DNA of 64,000 bases from an uncultured Mailhella sp. (GCF_944324995.1 NZ_CALUYL010000001.1:394568-458567), one strand, 5' to 3'; positions 25,800-37,350 are shown, counted from the stretch's first letter. Notes: a model not told the origin generated them from the sequence alone. A program made the numbers and translations.

Positions 25800-27809
25800 A
25801 TGGAAGACATGATTCTTCGCGAAATCGTCGTTCTTTTTATTCTTTCCATCATCGTCGTTCTTGTCTGTCTGCGCTTCCGCCTGCCGTCCATCGTGGGCTT
25901 TCTGCTCACCGGCGTGCTGTGCGGTCCTTCCGCCCTCGGACTCATTCCCAGCCCCGAAGCCGTGGACACCATGGCCGACGTGGGCGTGGCCTTCCTCATG
26001 TTCTCCATCGGCATGGAGCTCTCCGGCAAGGAACTCGTGCGGCTCAAGAAGCCGCTCTTTCTGGGCGGCTCCTCCCAGGTGCTGCTCACCATGGCCTTCG
26101 TGTTCCTGCTCACCTTCTGGTGGAGCGGGCCGCGGCTCGGCATCGTGTACGGCTGCATGGTCACGCTCTCGTCCACGGCCATCGTGCTGAGCATTCTCCA
26201 GCAGAAGGCCCTCACCGAATCCCCGCAGGGGCAGGTCTGCCTCGCCGTGCTCATTTTTCAGGATCTCGCCATCGTGCCCATGGTGCTCATCTTCCCGCTG
26301 CTGGCGGGCGGCCTCGAACTCGACACCAACTCCATGATCTTCGCCGTGGGCAAGGGCGTGCTCGTCATCGGCGGCATTCTCCTGTTCGGCAAATACCTGC
26401 TCCACCGGCTCATGTTCAGCGTGGTGAGCACCCGCAGCCGCGAGCTCATGCTCATGACCACCCTCGGCCTGTGCCTCGCCGTGGCGCTCATCACCTCGTG
26501 GCTCGGCCTCTCGCTCGCCCTCGGCGCGTTCCTCGCCGGTCTCATGATGGCCGAGTCGGAATACAGCCTCAACACGCTGGAAAGCATCATGCCCTTCAAG
26601 GAAGTGTTCTCCAGCATCTTCTTCATTTCCGTGGGCATGCTGCTCGACGTCAAGTTCTTCCTCACGCATCTGCCCGTCATCTCGCTGTGCGCCGCGGCCA
26701 TCATTCTGGCGAAAATCCTCATGGTCGTGCCCGCGGTGCGCGTGCTCAGGTACTCCATGCGCACGGCCCTGCTTACGGCCTTCAGTCTCGCCCAGGTGGG
26801 CGAATTCTCCTTCGTGCTCGCCAAGTCCGCCCTCGGCCTCGACCTCATCAGCAACGACGCCTATCAGATCTTTCTCGCCTCCAGCATTCTGACCATGGTG
26901 CTCACCCCCCTGCTCATCGGCGCGGCTCCCAGGGTCACCGGCAGAATCCTGAAACGGCCCAACATGCAGACCGCCGAAGCCGCCACCGACGACTCCGACG
27001 AACACGATGCCGAAGACAACGCCCACGGCATCATCCGCGACGGCCGGCAGCTCAAGGATCATCTCATCATCATCGGCTTCGGCATCGGCGGGCAGATCAT
27101 GGCCCACGGCGCAAAAAGCTGCGGCATTCCCTACATCATTTCGGAAATGAATCCCGACACCGTGGAAAAATACCGCGCCACAGAACCCATCCGGCACGGC
27201 GACGCCTCCTTCCCGCTGGTGCTGGAACATCTCGGCGCGTCCACGGCCAGGGCGCTCGCCATTCTCACGTCCGATCCGGCGGGCAGCCGCGCCATCATCG
27301 CCAACGCCCGCGCCATGAATCCCTCGCTGCACATCATCGTGCGCACGCGCTTCCTCGGCAATCTGGACTCCTACAAGGAAGTGGGCGCCAACGAAGTAAT
27401 TCCCGAAGAGTTTGAAACCTCGCTGGAAGTGTTCGCCCGCGTGCTCAATCACTACCTCGTGCCGCGCCAGACCATCGATCAGTACGTGTCCGCCATCCGC
27501 CGCGAAAACTACGGCATGCAGCGCAGGCTCGGCATGGGCGGCTCCATCATGGACAGCCTGCCCGATCTGCAGCTTGTGGCCTACGCCGTGGAAGAGGGCT
27601 CCCCCCTCGCAGGCAAGACCATCGCTCAGGCGGCGCTGCGCAAGGAACACGGCGTGACGGCCGCAGGCGTGCGGCGCGGCGATACGATCAACAACAATCC
27701 CAACGCCCAGACGCAGCTTCTCGCCGGCGACATCGTGTACCTGCTCGCCACGCAGGAAGCGCTCGCCAGGGCGGCGGTACTCTTCCACACCGAAGGGAGA
27801 GCCGCCTGA
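25800..27809 (+). CDS. CPA2-family monovalent cation:proton antiporter with RCK domains (KefB-like)
   Basis: A 669-residue inner-membrane protein. About twelve membrane segments fill residues 1-380 (FLLTGVLCGPSALGLIP and FLMFSIGMELSGKEL are typical of the CPA2 family). A cytoplasmic TrkA-N/RCK domain follows (LIIIGFGIGGQIMAHGAKS) and then a TrkA-C domain (LQLVAYAVEEGSPLAGKT, GDIVYLLATQEAL). Such proteins exchange potassium or sodium for protons under nucleotide or ligand control. The start is uncertain: ATG 25800, ATG 25809 and GTG 25752 are possible and none has a strong ribosome site. dprA begins one base after the stop, so they are co-transcribed. Confidence 0.88.
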   Translation: MEDMILREIVVLFILSIIVVLVCLRFRLPSIVGFLLTGVLCGPSALGLIPSPEAVDTMADVGVAFLMFSIGMELSGKELVRLKKPLFLGGSSQVLLTMAFVFLLTFWWSGPRLGIVYGCMVTLSSTAIVLSILQQKALTESPQGQVCLAVLIFQDLAIVPMVLIFPLLAGGLELDTNSMIFAVGKGVLVIGGILLFGKYLLHRLMFSVVSTRSRELMLMTTLGLCLAVALITSWLGLSLALGAFLAGLMMAESEYSLNTLESIMPFKEVFSSIFFISVGMLLDVKFFLTHLPVISLCAAAIILAKILMVVPAVRVLRYSMRTALLTAFSLAQVGEFSFVLAKSALGLDLISNDAYQIFLASSILTMVLTPLLIGAAPRVTGRILKRPNMQTAEAATDDSDEHDAEDNAHGIIRDGRQLKDHLIIIGFGIGGQIMAHGAKSCGIPYIISEMNPDTVEKYRATEPIRHGDASFPLVLEHLGASTARALAILTSDPAGSRAIIANARAMNPSLHIIVRTRFLGNLDSYKEVGANEVIPEEFETSLEVFARVLNHYLVPRQTIDQYVSAIRRENYGMQRRLGMGGSIMDSLPDLQLVAYAVEEGSPLAGKTIAQAALRKEHGVTAAGVRRGDTINNNPNAQTQLLAGDIVYLLATQEALARAAVLFHTEGRAA

Positions 27810-27810
27810 C

Positions 27811-29283
27811 ATGAACGAATCTCTTCCGCAGCAGACGGGCTTCGCCGCTCTGGACGACGACGGACGCCGCGAATACTGGGCGGCGCTGGCCCTGCGCCAC
27901 ACCGCCGGTCTCGGCGTGCGCGGGGCGTGTCTGCTGCTCAAGCATTTCGGCTCCGCCTACGAGGCCGTCACCAACGTGCCCGCATGGCCGGAAGCGGGCG
28001 TGCCCGCCCAGAAGGCCGAAGGCTACCTGAACAACGCCTGGAGAGCCGCGGCCCGTCCGGAATGGGACGCCGCCCACACGCTTCGCGCCTCCATCATTCT
28101 GTGGACGGACAAGCGCTATCCGCCGCTGCTGCGAGAACTGCCCGACGCGCCCGCGCTGCTCTACGCCGCAGGCGACGCCTCGCTTCTGCGCGCGCCGTGC
28201 GTGGCCGTCGTGGGTTCCCGCGACGCTTCTTCCGCAGCCATCGACTTTACGGCGGCCGTTGCCGAAGAGCTTTCCGCCGCGGGCGTGACCGTGGTTTCCG
28301 GCCTGGCCTACGGCGTGGACGGCTACGCCCATCACGCGGCCCTCGGCGGCCCGGGCCGCACCATCGCCGTACTGCCCGGAGGCGTGGATCTGCCCTTCCC
28401 CTCCGGCCACCGCGACCTCTACCTCGACGTGGTCGAACACGGCCTTGCGGCAAGCGAAATGCCGCCGGGCTGGGTGCCCGGCCCCGGCGCGTTTCCCGTG
28501 CGCAACCGCCTCATCAGCGGCCTCTGCCTCGGCGTGCTGGTGGCGGAGGCCAGCCGCGCGCGCAGCGGCAGTCTCATCACGGCGCGCCTGGCCGCAGAAC
28601 AGGGCAGAAACGTCTATGCGCCTTCGCCGAACGCCCTGCGCGCCCCCTGCCGCGAAGGCACGAAAAAACTGCTTCTGGATGGCGCGCGGCCCGTATCCGG
28701 CGCGGCGGACATTCTGGCCGATCTGCTGCCGCATCTTCAGGATTCGCTGAAGCATTCTCCGGCAGCGCCGACGCGCGGCAGGCCCGCAGAAGAAACGCAG
28801 CCTGCCCCGGCAAAGCACGACGCGCTGGAAGAAATTGAAGAAATTGAAGAGGCTTCGCCCGCGCAGCCGGAGAGCCTCCGCGCCCCCGCAACCGACACTT
28901 CCGCCCGCCCGAAAGAAGAGCCGCGCCCGCAGGCCGCCGCTTTGCCCGCAGCCTCCCCAGAGAGCGAGCCTCCGACGCCCTCGAACGACGATCGCGCCTC
29001 TTCCCGCGCCGAAACGGCCGCTCCCGAGCGAAAAGAACAGCGCCCGGCCCGCAAAGCGCCCGCGAAAAAGCCCGCCCGAGCCGCTGCGCCCCTCACCGAA
29101 GAAGAGGAAACCATTCTCGCCCTTCTGCAGGACGGCCCCCTTTCCCAGGATGAGCTTCTCTACGCCGCGCAGGCGCAAAGCGGCTCCTGGAACAGCGCTT
29201 CCGTGAGCGCCGTGCTCATGATTCTGGAGGTGAAAAAGCTCGCGAGGCGTCTTTCCGATTCCCGCTACGAGGCCAGAGCATGA
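27811..29283 (+). CDS. dprA: DNA-processing protein DprA (Smf)
   Basis: A 490-residue DprA, longer than most. An N-terminal helical/SAM-like part is followed by the Rossmann core (VAVVGSRDASSAA, VSGLAYGVDGYAHHAAL, AVLPGGVDLPFP, RNRLISGL, ARSGSLITA). Next comes a disordered linker of about 110 residues rich in Pro, Ala and Glu, with a tandem EEIEEIEE. The C-terminal winged helix covers about 425-488 (LSQDELLYAAQAQSG). DprA loads RecA on incoming single-stranded DNA in transformation. It overlaps the following recombinase gene by the ATGA of its stop. Confidence 0.94.
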   Translation: MNESLPQQTGFAALDDDGRREYWAALALRHTAGLGVRGACLLLKHFGSAYEAVTNVPAWPEAGVPAQKAEGYLNNAWRAAARPEWDAAHTLRASIILWTDKRYPPLLRELPDAPALLYAAGDASLLRAPCVAVVGSRDASSAAIDFTAAVAEELSAAGVTVVSGLAYGVDGYAHHAALGGPGRTIAVLPGGVDLPFPSGHRDLYLDVVEHGLAASEMPPGWVPGPGAFPVRNRLISGLCLGVLVAEASRARSGSLITARLAAEQGRNVYAPSPNALRAPCREGTKKLLLDGARPVSGAADILADLLPHLQDSLKHSPAAPTRGRPAEETQPAPAKHDALEEIEEIEEASPAQPESLRAPATDTSARPKEEPRPQAAALPAASPESEPPTPSNDDRASSRAETAAPERKEQRPARKAPAKKPARAAAPLTEEEETILALLQDGPLSQDELLYAAQAQSGSWNSASVSAVLMILEVKKLARRLSDSRYEARA

Positions 29284-30257
29284 GCCGCCTTGCCGAAATC
29301 ACCGCCGCCCTTCCCGTGCCCGCCGCCACCTTTCTCGCCTGGATGGAGTTTCAGAAAGGCGCGTCCGAAGCCACGGTGGCGGCCTACGCCGTGGACATTC
29401 TGGAATTTGAAACCTACCTGCGCGGCATGGGCGCTTCGCTGGAGCGGCCTTCCGAAATCACGCGGCAGATGGTGCAGGGCTTTTCCGCCTCGCTGTTCCG
29501 GCAGGGCATGGCGCGCTCGTCCATGGCGCGCAAGCTCTCCGCTCTGCGTTCGCTGTTCCGGCATCTTCTGCGCCTGCACAAGATTGAGGCCGATCCCTGC
29601 GCCGGGGTGCGCAATCCCAAGCAGGATCAGCGGCATCCCGCCATGCTCAACGTGGATCAGGTGTTCAGCCTGCTGGACGAAAAGCCCGCCGAAGCCGTGG
29701 CCGCCCGCCCGGGCGACATGTCCGCCGACGATGTGTTTCTCCTGCGCGACAAGGCGCTTCTTGAGCTGCTCTACGGCTCGGGCCTTCGCATTTCCGAGGC
29801 GCTCGGCCTCAACGTGAACGACATACGCCCCGAAAGCGGGCACGTGCAGGTCATGGGCAAGGGCAGCAAGGAACGCATCGTGCCGCTCAGCGACGCCAGC
29901 AAAGACGCGCTTTCCCGCTGGCTTTCCGTGCGCGACCGCGTGCCTCCCGCGCACGGCGAACGGGCCGCCTTTCTGGGGCGGCGCGGCAAAAGGCTGGATC
30001 GCCGTCAGGCCGCGCGCATTCTGGAGGGACGGGCCGCGGAAGCGGGCATTCCGCAGCATCTCTCCCCTCACGATCTGCGACACTCCTTTGCCACGCACCT
30101 GCTGGAAGGCGGGGCGGACCTGCGCGCCGTGCAGGAACTGCTCGGGCACAGCCGCATTTCCACCACGCAGCGCTACACGCACCTCAACATGGAGGCCCTC
30201 ACGCGCATCTACGACGCCGCGCATCCGCTCTCCCGAAAGAGCGACAAGAAATCCTGA
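29280..30257 (+). CDS. xerC: Tyrosine recombinase, XerC/XerD type
   Basis: A 325-residue site-specific recombinase. The N-terminal core-binding domain (FLAWMEFQKGASEATVAAY) precedes the catalytic domain. The full catalytic set is present: R170 (GSGLRISEAL), K197 (GKGSKER), H264 and R267 (HDLRHSF), H290 (LLGHS) and nucleophile Y299 (RYTHL). Xer proteins resolve chromosome dimers at dif with help from FtsK, which is also encoded in this window. XerC versus XerD cannot be told apart from a single copy. Translationally coupled to dprA through an ATGA overlap. Confidence 0.94.
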   Translation: MSRLAEITAALPVPAATFLAWMEFQKGASEATVAAYAVDILEFETYLRGMGASLERPSEITRQMVQGFSASLFRQGMARSSMARKLSALRSLFRHLLRLHKIEADPCAGVRNPKQDQRHPAMLNVDQVFSLLDEKPAEAVAARPGDMSADDVFLLRDKALLELLYGSGLRISEALGLNVNDIRPESGHVQVMGKGSKERIVPLSDASKDALSRWLSVRDRVPPAHGERAAFLGRRGKRLDRRQAARILEGRAAEAGIPQHLSPHDLRHSFATHLLEGGADLRAVQELLGHSRISTTQRYTHLNMEALTRIYDAAHPLSRKSDKKS

Positions 30258-30292
30258 CCCGCTCCCGCCCCGGAAACCGGACCTTTTACCCA

Positions 30293-30321
30293 TTGCGAAC
30301 GCCGCAAAGAAAGGATAAACT
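30293..30321 (+). promoter_or_regulatory. Predicted coaX promoter
   Basis: TTGCGA at 30293-30298, a 17-base spacer, TAAACT at 30316-30321. The start would be near 30328, about 27 bases before the ATG. Confidence 0.55.
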
Positions 30322-30354
30322 CTCTTGTCTTTTCTTTTTCCGGGTGGTTCACGC

Positions 30355-32516
<2,162 letters not shown>

Positions 32517-32558
32517 GCATTCCGCGGGGAGGTTTTTCCTCCCCGCACACTGGTTTCC

Positions 32559-32581
32559 GGCCCGGGCTTCCGGGCCTTTTT
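32559..32581 (+). terminator. Terminator of eno
   Basis: GGCCCGG, loop GCTT, CCGGGCC, then TTTTT. A stronger stem without its own T-run (GCGGGGAGG / CCTCCCCGC at 32524-32546) precedes it. Confidence 0.88.
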
Positions 32582-32645
32582 CAACCTCCCCTGCGGCGCG
32601 CATCGCCGCCCGCCTCCGGGCGTCGGGAGGAATAAGGAAAAAATC

Positions 32646-33338
32646 ATGAGCAGACTGCTGCGAATCCTCTTCTGTGCCTTTCTTGCCCTCGGCCTCTTCG
32701 CCCAGAGCGCTTCCGCCGCCGACATCACCGCCGCGGTGAACAAGATGCAGACCGCCTACGCCGGCATGCAGAGCTTCCGCGCCGACTTCACGCAGCAGCT
32801 TCTGCAGAGAGAAAGCGGCGTCGTGGAAAAAAGAAACGGCGTCATTCTCTTCCAGAAGCCCCTTCTCGTGCGCTGGGAAACCGCCGCGCCCCACGCAGAA
32901 CTTCTCATGGTGACGGACAAGGAAATCTGGAACTACCTGCCCGACGAGGAACTCGCCTACCGCTATTCCCGCGCGCTGGCCGAAGATTCCCGTTCCCTCA
33001 TCCAGGTGATCACCGGCCAGAGCGCCCTTTCCCGCGATTTCGACGTGGAAGCCGCCCAGTCGCCGGAAGACGGCAAGCTCATTCATCTGCTGCTCTACCC
33101 CAAGGATCCCACCACGGAACTCACCGAAGCCCAGCTCTGGCTCGACCCCGACACCTCGCTCATCCGCCGCGCCATGGTCATGGACTTCTACGGCAATACC
33201 AACACCATCGAGCTGCAGAACCTGAAGCCCAACGCGCCCGTCTCCGCCAAGGACTTCCAGTTCACCCCGCCCAAGGGCACGGAAGTGGAAGACCACGTGG
33301 AGGCCAAGCATCCCGTGGCAAGACCGCTGCTCAACTAG
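32646..33338 (+). CDS. lolA: Outer-membrane lipoprotein carrier protein LolA
   Basis: A 230-residue periplasmic chaperone. The signal peptide spans about residues 1-24 (cut after SASA). The mature part has the LolA pattern NKMQTAYAGMQSFRADFTQ, a repeated-strand core with GVILFQKPLLVRWE, and LWLDPDTSLIRRAMVMD. LolA ferries lipoproteins released by LolCDE to the outer membrane, so it supports a diderm host. GGAGG lies upstream at 32630 region with AAGGAA nearer the ATG. Preceded by the eno terminator, so it probably has its own promoter. Confidence 0.92.
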   Translation: MSRLLRILFCAFLALGLFAQSASAADITAAVNKMQTAYAGMQSFRADFTQQLLQRESGVVEKRNGVILFQKPLLVRWETAAPHAELLMVTDKEIWNYLPDEELAYRYSRALAEDSRSLIQVITGQSALSRDFDVEAAQSPEDGKLIHLLLYPKDPTTELTEAQLWLDPDTSLIRRAMVMDFYGNTNTIELQNLKPNAPVSAKDFQFTPPKGTEVEDHVEAKHPVARPLLN

Positions 33339-33499
33339 ATTTCCGGGCAGAGCTTCAAAGTATATTTCAATAATTCCGGTATATTCCGTTTCCGCCCGCG
33401 CGGCGGCGCCGGCAAAAGCGAATTTTCCGGGCTCTCCCTGCCCGGGCCCTGCGCCGGGGCTGGACTATCCTGATAATTAAAGGTACATAGACTTCTCGC

Positions 33500-34426
33500 A
33501 TGGAACAGCAGCACGGCATACTGGTACTGAACAAGCCCAAGGGGCTCAGCTCCGCGCAGGCCATCGCCCGCGTGAAGCGCCTCGGGCAGAAGAAAATCGG
33601 TCATGCGGGCACTCTCGACCCCATGGCCACCGGCGTGCTGCTCGTTCTGCTCGGCAACGCCACAAAGCTTTCCGGCTATCTGCTGGAAGGCGGGGTGAAA
33701 ACCTACGGCGGTACGCTGCGCCTCGGCGTCGTTACCGACACCTGGGACGCCGAAGGCTCCGTGGTTGCCGAAACGCCCCTGAGCGAAGACGATCTCGCTC
33801 CGGGCTCCGCGCTTGAGAAGGCCGCCCGCCGCGAAGTGGAGGCCTGGCTGGATGTGACGGAACAGCCCGTTCCGCCCTATTCCGCCGCAAAGCACCAGGG
33901 TCAGCCTCTGTACAAGCTGGCCCGCGCCGGCAAGGAAGTGCCGGTCAAGGTGAAAAGCATACATGTTTCGCACGCCGCTGTTCAATGGGTGAACATGCCG
34001 GACGTGCGATTCCGGGTAACGTGCAGTTCCGGCTCCTACATACGGTCCCTGGCCCACAGCTTGGGGATGCGACTCGGGTGCGGAGCCATGCTCACGGAAC
34101 TGACCCGGGAATACAGCCACCCGTTTGGCCTGGAGGTCGCCCACACGCTGGACGAAATCCTTGCCGAGCCTGAAAGGCTGCCAGAATGGATCATGCCCAT
34201 CAGCGCCGCCCTGCCCGGCTGGAAAAACATTTCCGTCGGAAAAATGCAGGAAGCGCATCTGAAAAACGGCATGCCCGTTCCCCATCTGCCGGAATTCGGT
34301 GATTTCGAACCCGGCACACGCGCCCTCATACTGGCGCAGGATGGCTCGCCTCTGGCTCTGGCAGAAGCCCGCATGGACAGGGATCGCCCTGTCTGGGCAG
34401 TGCTTCGGGGGCTTTTTACCCACTAA
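33500..34426 (+). CDS. truB: tRNA pseudouridine(55) synthase TruB
   Basis: A 308-residue TruB that makes pseudouridine 55 in the T-loop of tRNAs. It starts MEQQHGILVLNKPKGLSSAQA; the catalytic aspartate is D40 in GHAGTLDPMATGVLL. Later segments GVVTDTWDAEGSV, YSAAKHQGQPLYKLARAG and RVTCSSGSYIRSLAHSLG are typical. The C-terminal PUA-like domain follows. No good ribosome site is seen before the ATG, and a possible promoter (TGGACT, 17 bases, TACATA at 33487) would make it nearly leaderless. rpsO follows, the widely conserved truB-rpsO-pnp order. Confidence 0.95.
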   Translation: MEQQHGILVLNKPKGLSSAQAIARVKRLGQKKIGHAGTLDPMATGVLLVLLGNATKLSGYLLEGGVKTYGGTLRLGVVTDTWDAEGSVVAETPLSEDDLAPGSALEKAARREVEAWLDVTEQPVPPYSAAKHQGQPLYKLARAGKEVPVKVKSIHVSHAAVQWVNMPDVRFRVTCSSGSYIRSLAHSLGMRLGCGAMLTELTREYSHPFGLEVAHTLDEILAEPERLPEWIMPISAALPGWKNISVGKMQEAHLKNGMPVPHLPEFGDFEPGTRALILAQDGSPLALAEARMDRDRPVWAVLRGLFTH

Positions 34427-34427
34427 C

Positions 34428-34446
34428 CTCTGACGAAACGTCAGAG
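34428..34446 (+). promoter_or_regulatory. Hairpin in the rpsO leader
   Basis: CTCTGACG, loop AAA, CGTCAGAG: an 8-base perfect stem that begins right after the truB stop and ends at the start of the rpsO GAGGAGG ribosome site. It could control S15 translation or transcript processing. Confidence 0.6.
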
Positions 34447-34460
34447 AGGAGGATACCGCT

Positions 34461-34730
34461 GTGGCTATGGATTCCGCTCAGAAGCAGGCCGTCATCGCTC
34501 AGTACGCCAAGCACGAAGGCGACACCGGCTCCGCTGAAGTTCAGATCGCCCTTCTCACCGCCCGCATCAATGGTCTCGCCGACCACTTCAAGGCCAACAA
34601 GAAGGACTTCCACTCCCGCACCGGCCTGCTCAAGCTGGTCGGCCAGCGTCGCAAGATGCTGAACTACCTCAAGAAGACCGACATTCAGAGCTATCGCGCC
34701 CTGATCGAAAAGCTCGGTCTGCGCAAGTAG
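34461..34730 (+). CDS. rpsO: 30S ribosomal protein S15
   Basis: An 89-residue S15, the primary binder of the central domain of 16S rRNA. It has the conserved [34 protein letters not shown] and YLKKTD. The start is GTG at 34461 with GAGGAGG 8 bases upstream; the in-frame ATG at 34467 would have 14 bases of spacing. Its gene lies between truB and pnp, with hairpins on each side that resemble the controlled rpsO-pnp junction known in E. coli. Confidence 0.97.
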   Translation: MAMDSAQKQAVIAQYAKHEGDTGSAEVQIALLTARINGLADHFKANKKDFHSRTGLLKLVGQRRKMLNYLKKTDIQSYRALIEKLGLRK

Positions 34731-34752
34731 TCGGAAAACGATCCGGAAACAA

Positions 34753-34780
34753 GGGGGAGCGGAAGAAATTCCGCTCCCCC
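34753..34780 (+). promoter_or_regulatory. Intercistronic hairpin between rpsO and pnp
   Basis: GGGGGAGCGGAA, GAAA tetraloop (GNRA class), TTCCGCTCCCCC: a perfect 12-base stem with no T-run. It could be a processing site or 3' stabiliser, as at the E. coli rpsO-pnp junction, rather than a full terminator. Confidence 0.7.
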
Positions 34781-34894
34781 ATCCTGCATGGAAAGGGGCC
34801 TTTTCCCCTCAACCTCAACGCGAGGAAGGAGCATCCGCGAACAGAGGCGAAATTTTCGTCTTTCTTCACGGAGTCTCCTTCCAGGAGTAACCAT

Positions 34895-37138
34895 ATGGGT
34901 CTGCTCAACAGCACTCGTGTGTCCGCCACCGTAGGCGGCAAAGAAATCATTCTGGAAACGGGCCGCGTGGCCCGTCAGGCCAACGGCGCCATCTGGATTC
35001 AGTGCGGCGGCACCGTGGCCCTCGTCACCGTGTGTGAAGCCCAGCTCGACACCCCCAAGGACTTCTTCCCCCTCACCGTGGAATACGCCGAACGCATGTA
35101 CGCCGCCGGCCGCATTCCCGGCAACTTCTTCCGCCGCGAAATCGGCCGCCCGAGCGACCATGAAACCCTCGTGGCCCGCCTCATCGACCGCCCCATCCGT
35201 CCGCTCTTCCCCAAGGGCTACGGCAATGAGGTGCAGGTGCTCGCCACCGTCATTTCCGCCGACGGCGAAAACGATCCCGACGTGCTCTGCATCACTGCGG
35301 CTTCCGCGGCCACCTGCATTTCCAACATTCCCTTCGCGGGCCCCGTGGCCGGCGCGCGCCTCGGCCGCGTGGACGGTCAGTTCGTGCTGAACCCCACCAC
35401 CGAAGAACTCAAGCGCTCCGACATGGACATCGTGCTCGCCGCCTCCCGCGACGCCGTGGTCATGGTGGAAGGCGAAGCCAAGCTCGTCAAGGAACAGGAC
35501 CTCATCGACGGCCTGAACTGGGCCCACAAGGCCATTCAGCCCCTCATCGACGCTCAGGAAGAACTCGTGAAGCTGGCCGGCAAGGCCAAGACCGAATTCA
35601 TTCCCAAGCAGGACGATCCCGAACTGTTCGCCTACGTGGAAGACCTCGCCATCAAGTCCGGCATGGAAGACGCCCTGCGCACTCCCGACAAGCTGCTCAG
35701 AAAGGACGCCCGCAAGGCCGTCAAGGACAAGGTGAAGGCCCTCATGGCCACCGACGAACGCTATGCCGACGATCCCGCGGCGCAGGCCGCCATCGGCGAA
35801 GTGCTCGAACACCTCGAAAAGAAGCTCGTGCGCCAGAGAGTGCTCAACGAAGGCACCCGCATCGACAACCGCGACACCAAGACCGTGCGTCCCATCGAAA
35901 TCGAAACGTCGGTGCTGCCCCGCGCCCACGGCTCCGCCATCTTCGCCCGCGGCGAAACCAAGACCATTGCCGTCACCACCCTCGGCAGCACGTCCGACGA
36001 GCAGAAGGTCGATACCCTGAACGGCGACGAAACCAAGCGCTTCATGCTGCACTACAACTTCCCGCCCTTCACCGTGGGCGAAGTGAAGTCCGTGCGCGTG
36101 TCCCGCCGCGAAATCGGTCACGGCCACCTCGCCGAACGCGCCCTCAAGGCCGTTCTGCCCTCGCCCGAAAGCTTCCCCTACACCATCCGCGTGGTGTCCG
36201 ACACCGTGGAATCCAACGGTTCGTCCTCCATGGCCGCCGTGTGCGGCGGCTGCCTCTCCCTCATGGACGCTGGCGTGCCGATCAGCGCTCCCGTGGCCGG
36301 CGTGGCCATGGGTCTCATCAAGGACGGCGACACCTACACCGTGCTCACCGACATTCTCGGCGACGAAGACGCCCTCGGCGACATGGACTTCAAGATCGCC
36401 GGCACGGCCGACGGCATCAGCGCCATCCAGATGGACATCAAGATCAACGGCCTGCCCACCGAAGTCATGGCCCGCGCCATGGAACAGGCCCGCGTGGCCC
36501 GTCTGCACATTCTCGACGTCATGGCCAAGGCCATGCCCGCCGTGCGCGAACTCTCGCCCTACGCGCCCCAGCACGAGGAAGTGTTCGTGAATCCTGAAAT
36601 CATCCGCATGATCATCGGCCCCGGCGGCAAGAACATCAAGGCCATCACCAGCGCCACCGGCGCGGCCATCGACATTGAGGATTCCGGCCGCATCACCATC
36701 TTCGCCCCCACGCAGAAGTCCATGCAGGCCGCCAAGGAAATGGTGCTCTACTACGACCAGCACGCGGAACTCGGCAAGAACTACAACGCCAAGGTCAAGC
36801 GCATTCTGGAAATCGGCGCCATCGTGGAAATTCTGCCCAACCTCGAAGCCCTGGTCCACATCTCCCAGCTCGACACCAACCGCGTGGAAAAGACCGAAGA
36901 CGTGGCCCACCTCGGCGAAGACATGCTGGTCAAGGTCATCGAAATCAACGGCGACCGCATCCGCGCGAGCCGCAAGGCCGTGCTGCTCGAACAGCAGGGC
37001 ATCGAATGGAAGCCCGAAGACACCGCCCGTCCCGCCCGCCGCGAACGCGGAGAACGCGGCGACGGCGAACGTCGCGAACGCCGCGGCGAACGTCGTGAAC
37101 GCAGCGATCGTCCCCGCCGCGAACACAAGGAAGACTAA
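34895..37138 (+). CDS. pnp: Polyribonucleotide nucleotidyltransferase (PNPase)
   Basis: A 747-residue 3'-to-5' phosphorolytic RNase. It contains two RNase PH folds (RVSATVGGKEIILETGRVA; later KTVRPIEIETSVLPRAHGSAIF), the catalytic segment near TDILGDEDALGDMDFK, a KH domain (IRMIIGPGGKNIKAITSATGA reduced here to its core GPGGKNIK) and an S1 domain (VKRILEIGAIVEILP). After S1 there is an extra tail of about 40 residues made almost wholly of Arg, Glu, Gly and Asp, with repeated GERRERR. AGGAG precedes the ATG. Co-transcription with rpsO is likely. Confidence 0.97.
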   Translation: MGLLNSTRVSATVGGKEIILETGRVARQANGAIWIQCGGTVALVTVCEAQLDTPKDFFPLTVEYAERMYAAGRIPGNFFRREIGRPSDHETLVARLIDRPIRPLFPKGYGNEVQVLATVISADGENDPDVLCITAASAATCISNIPFAGPVAGARLGRVDGQFVLNPTTEELKRSDMDIVLAASRDAVVMVEGEAKLVKEQDLIDGLNWAHKAIQPLIDAQEELVKLAGKAKTEFIPKQDDPELFAYVEDLAIKSGMEDALRTPDKLLRKDARKAVKDKVKALMATDERYADDPAAQAAIGEVLEHLEKKLVRQRVLNEGTRIDNRDTKTVRPIEIETSVLPRAHGSAIFARGETKTIAVTTLGSTSDEQKVDTLNGDETKRFMLHYNFPPFTVGEVKSVRVSRREIGHGHLAERALKAVLPSPESFPYTIRVVSDTVESNGSSSMAAVCGGCLSLMDAGVPISAPVAGVAMGLIKDGDTYTVLTDILGDEDALGDMDFKIAGTADGISAIQMDIKINGLPTEVMARAMEQARVARLHILDVMAKAMPAVRELSPYAPQHEEVFVNPEIIRMIIGPGGKNIKAITSATGAAIDIEDSGRITIFAPTQKSMQAAKEMVLYYDQHAELGKNYNAKVKRILEIGAIVEILPNLEALVHISQLDTNRVEKTEDVAHLGEDMLVKVIEINGDRIRASRKAVLLEQQGIEWKPEDTARPARRERGERGDGERRERRGERRERSDRPRREHKED

Positions 37139-37176
37139 GCGGGAGCGGGGAATTCCCCTCGCGCAAAGATGAAAAG

Positions 37177-37213
37177 AGAGGCCGCCGTCCGCATGGACGG
37201 CGGCCTCTTCGTT
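37177..37213. terminator. Terminator-like hairpin between converging pnp and aspA
   Basis: AGAGGCCGCCGTCC, loop GCAT, GGACGGCGGCCTCT. The T-run is weak on plus (TCGTTTG) and slightly better on minus (CTCTTTTC). Confidence 0.75.
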
Positions 37214-37350
37214 TGTCATGCCAATTCGCGCTCAGCCCGCCGTACCGGGGCGGGCAACGCCGGGCAGCATCAACGCGGCACCCTGCGGGAAAGCCCGCAC
37301 GCTCCCGCCGCGCGGCCACAGTCCGAAGGCCCCCGGAGCGTCCGGCGCCC

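Noticed and set aside
25452..27941. An 829-codon open frame opposite the antiporter gene
   Set aside because: Shadow of the antiporter reading frame; low-complexity histidine- and glutamate-rich translation and no ribosome site.
34691..37219. An 842-codon open frame opposite pnp
   Set aside because: Shadow of pnp on the other strand, with no recognisable product.
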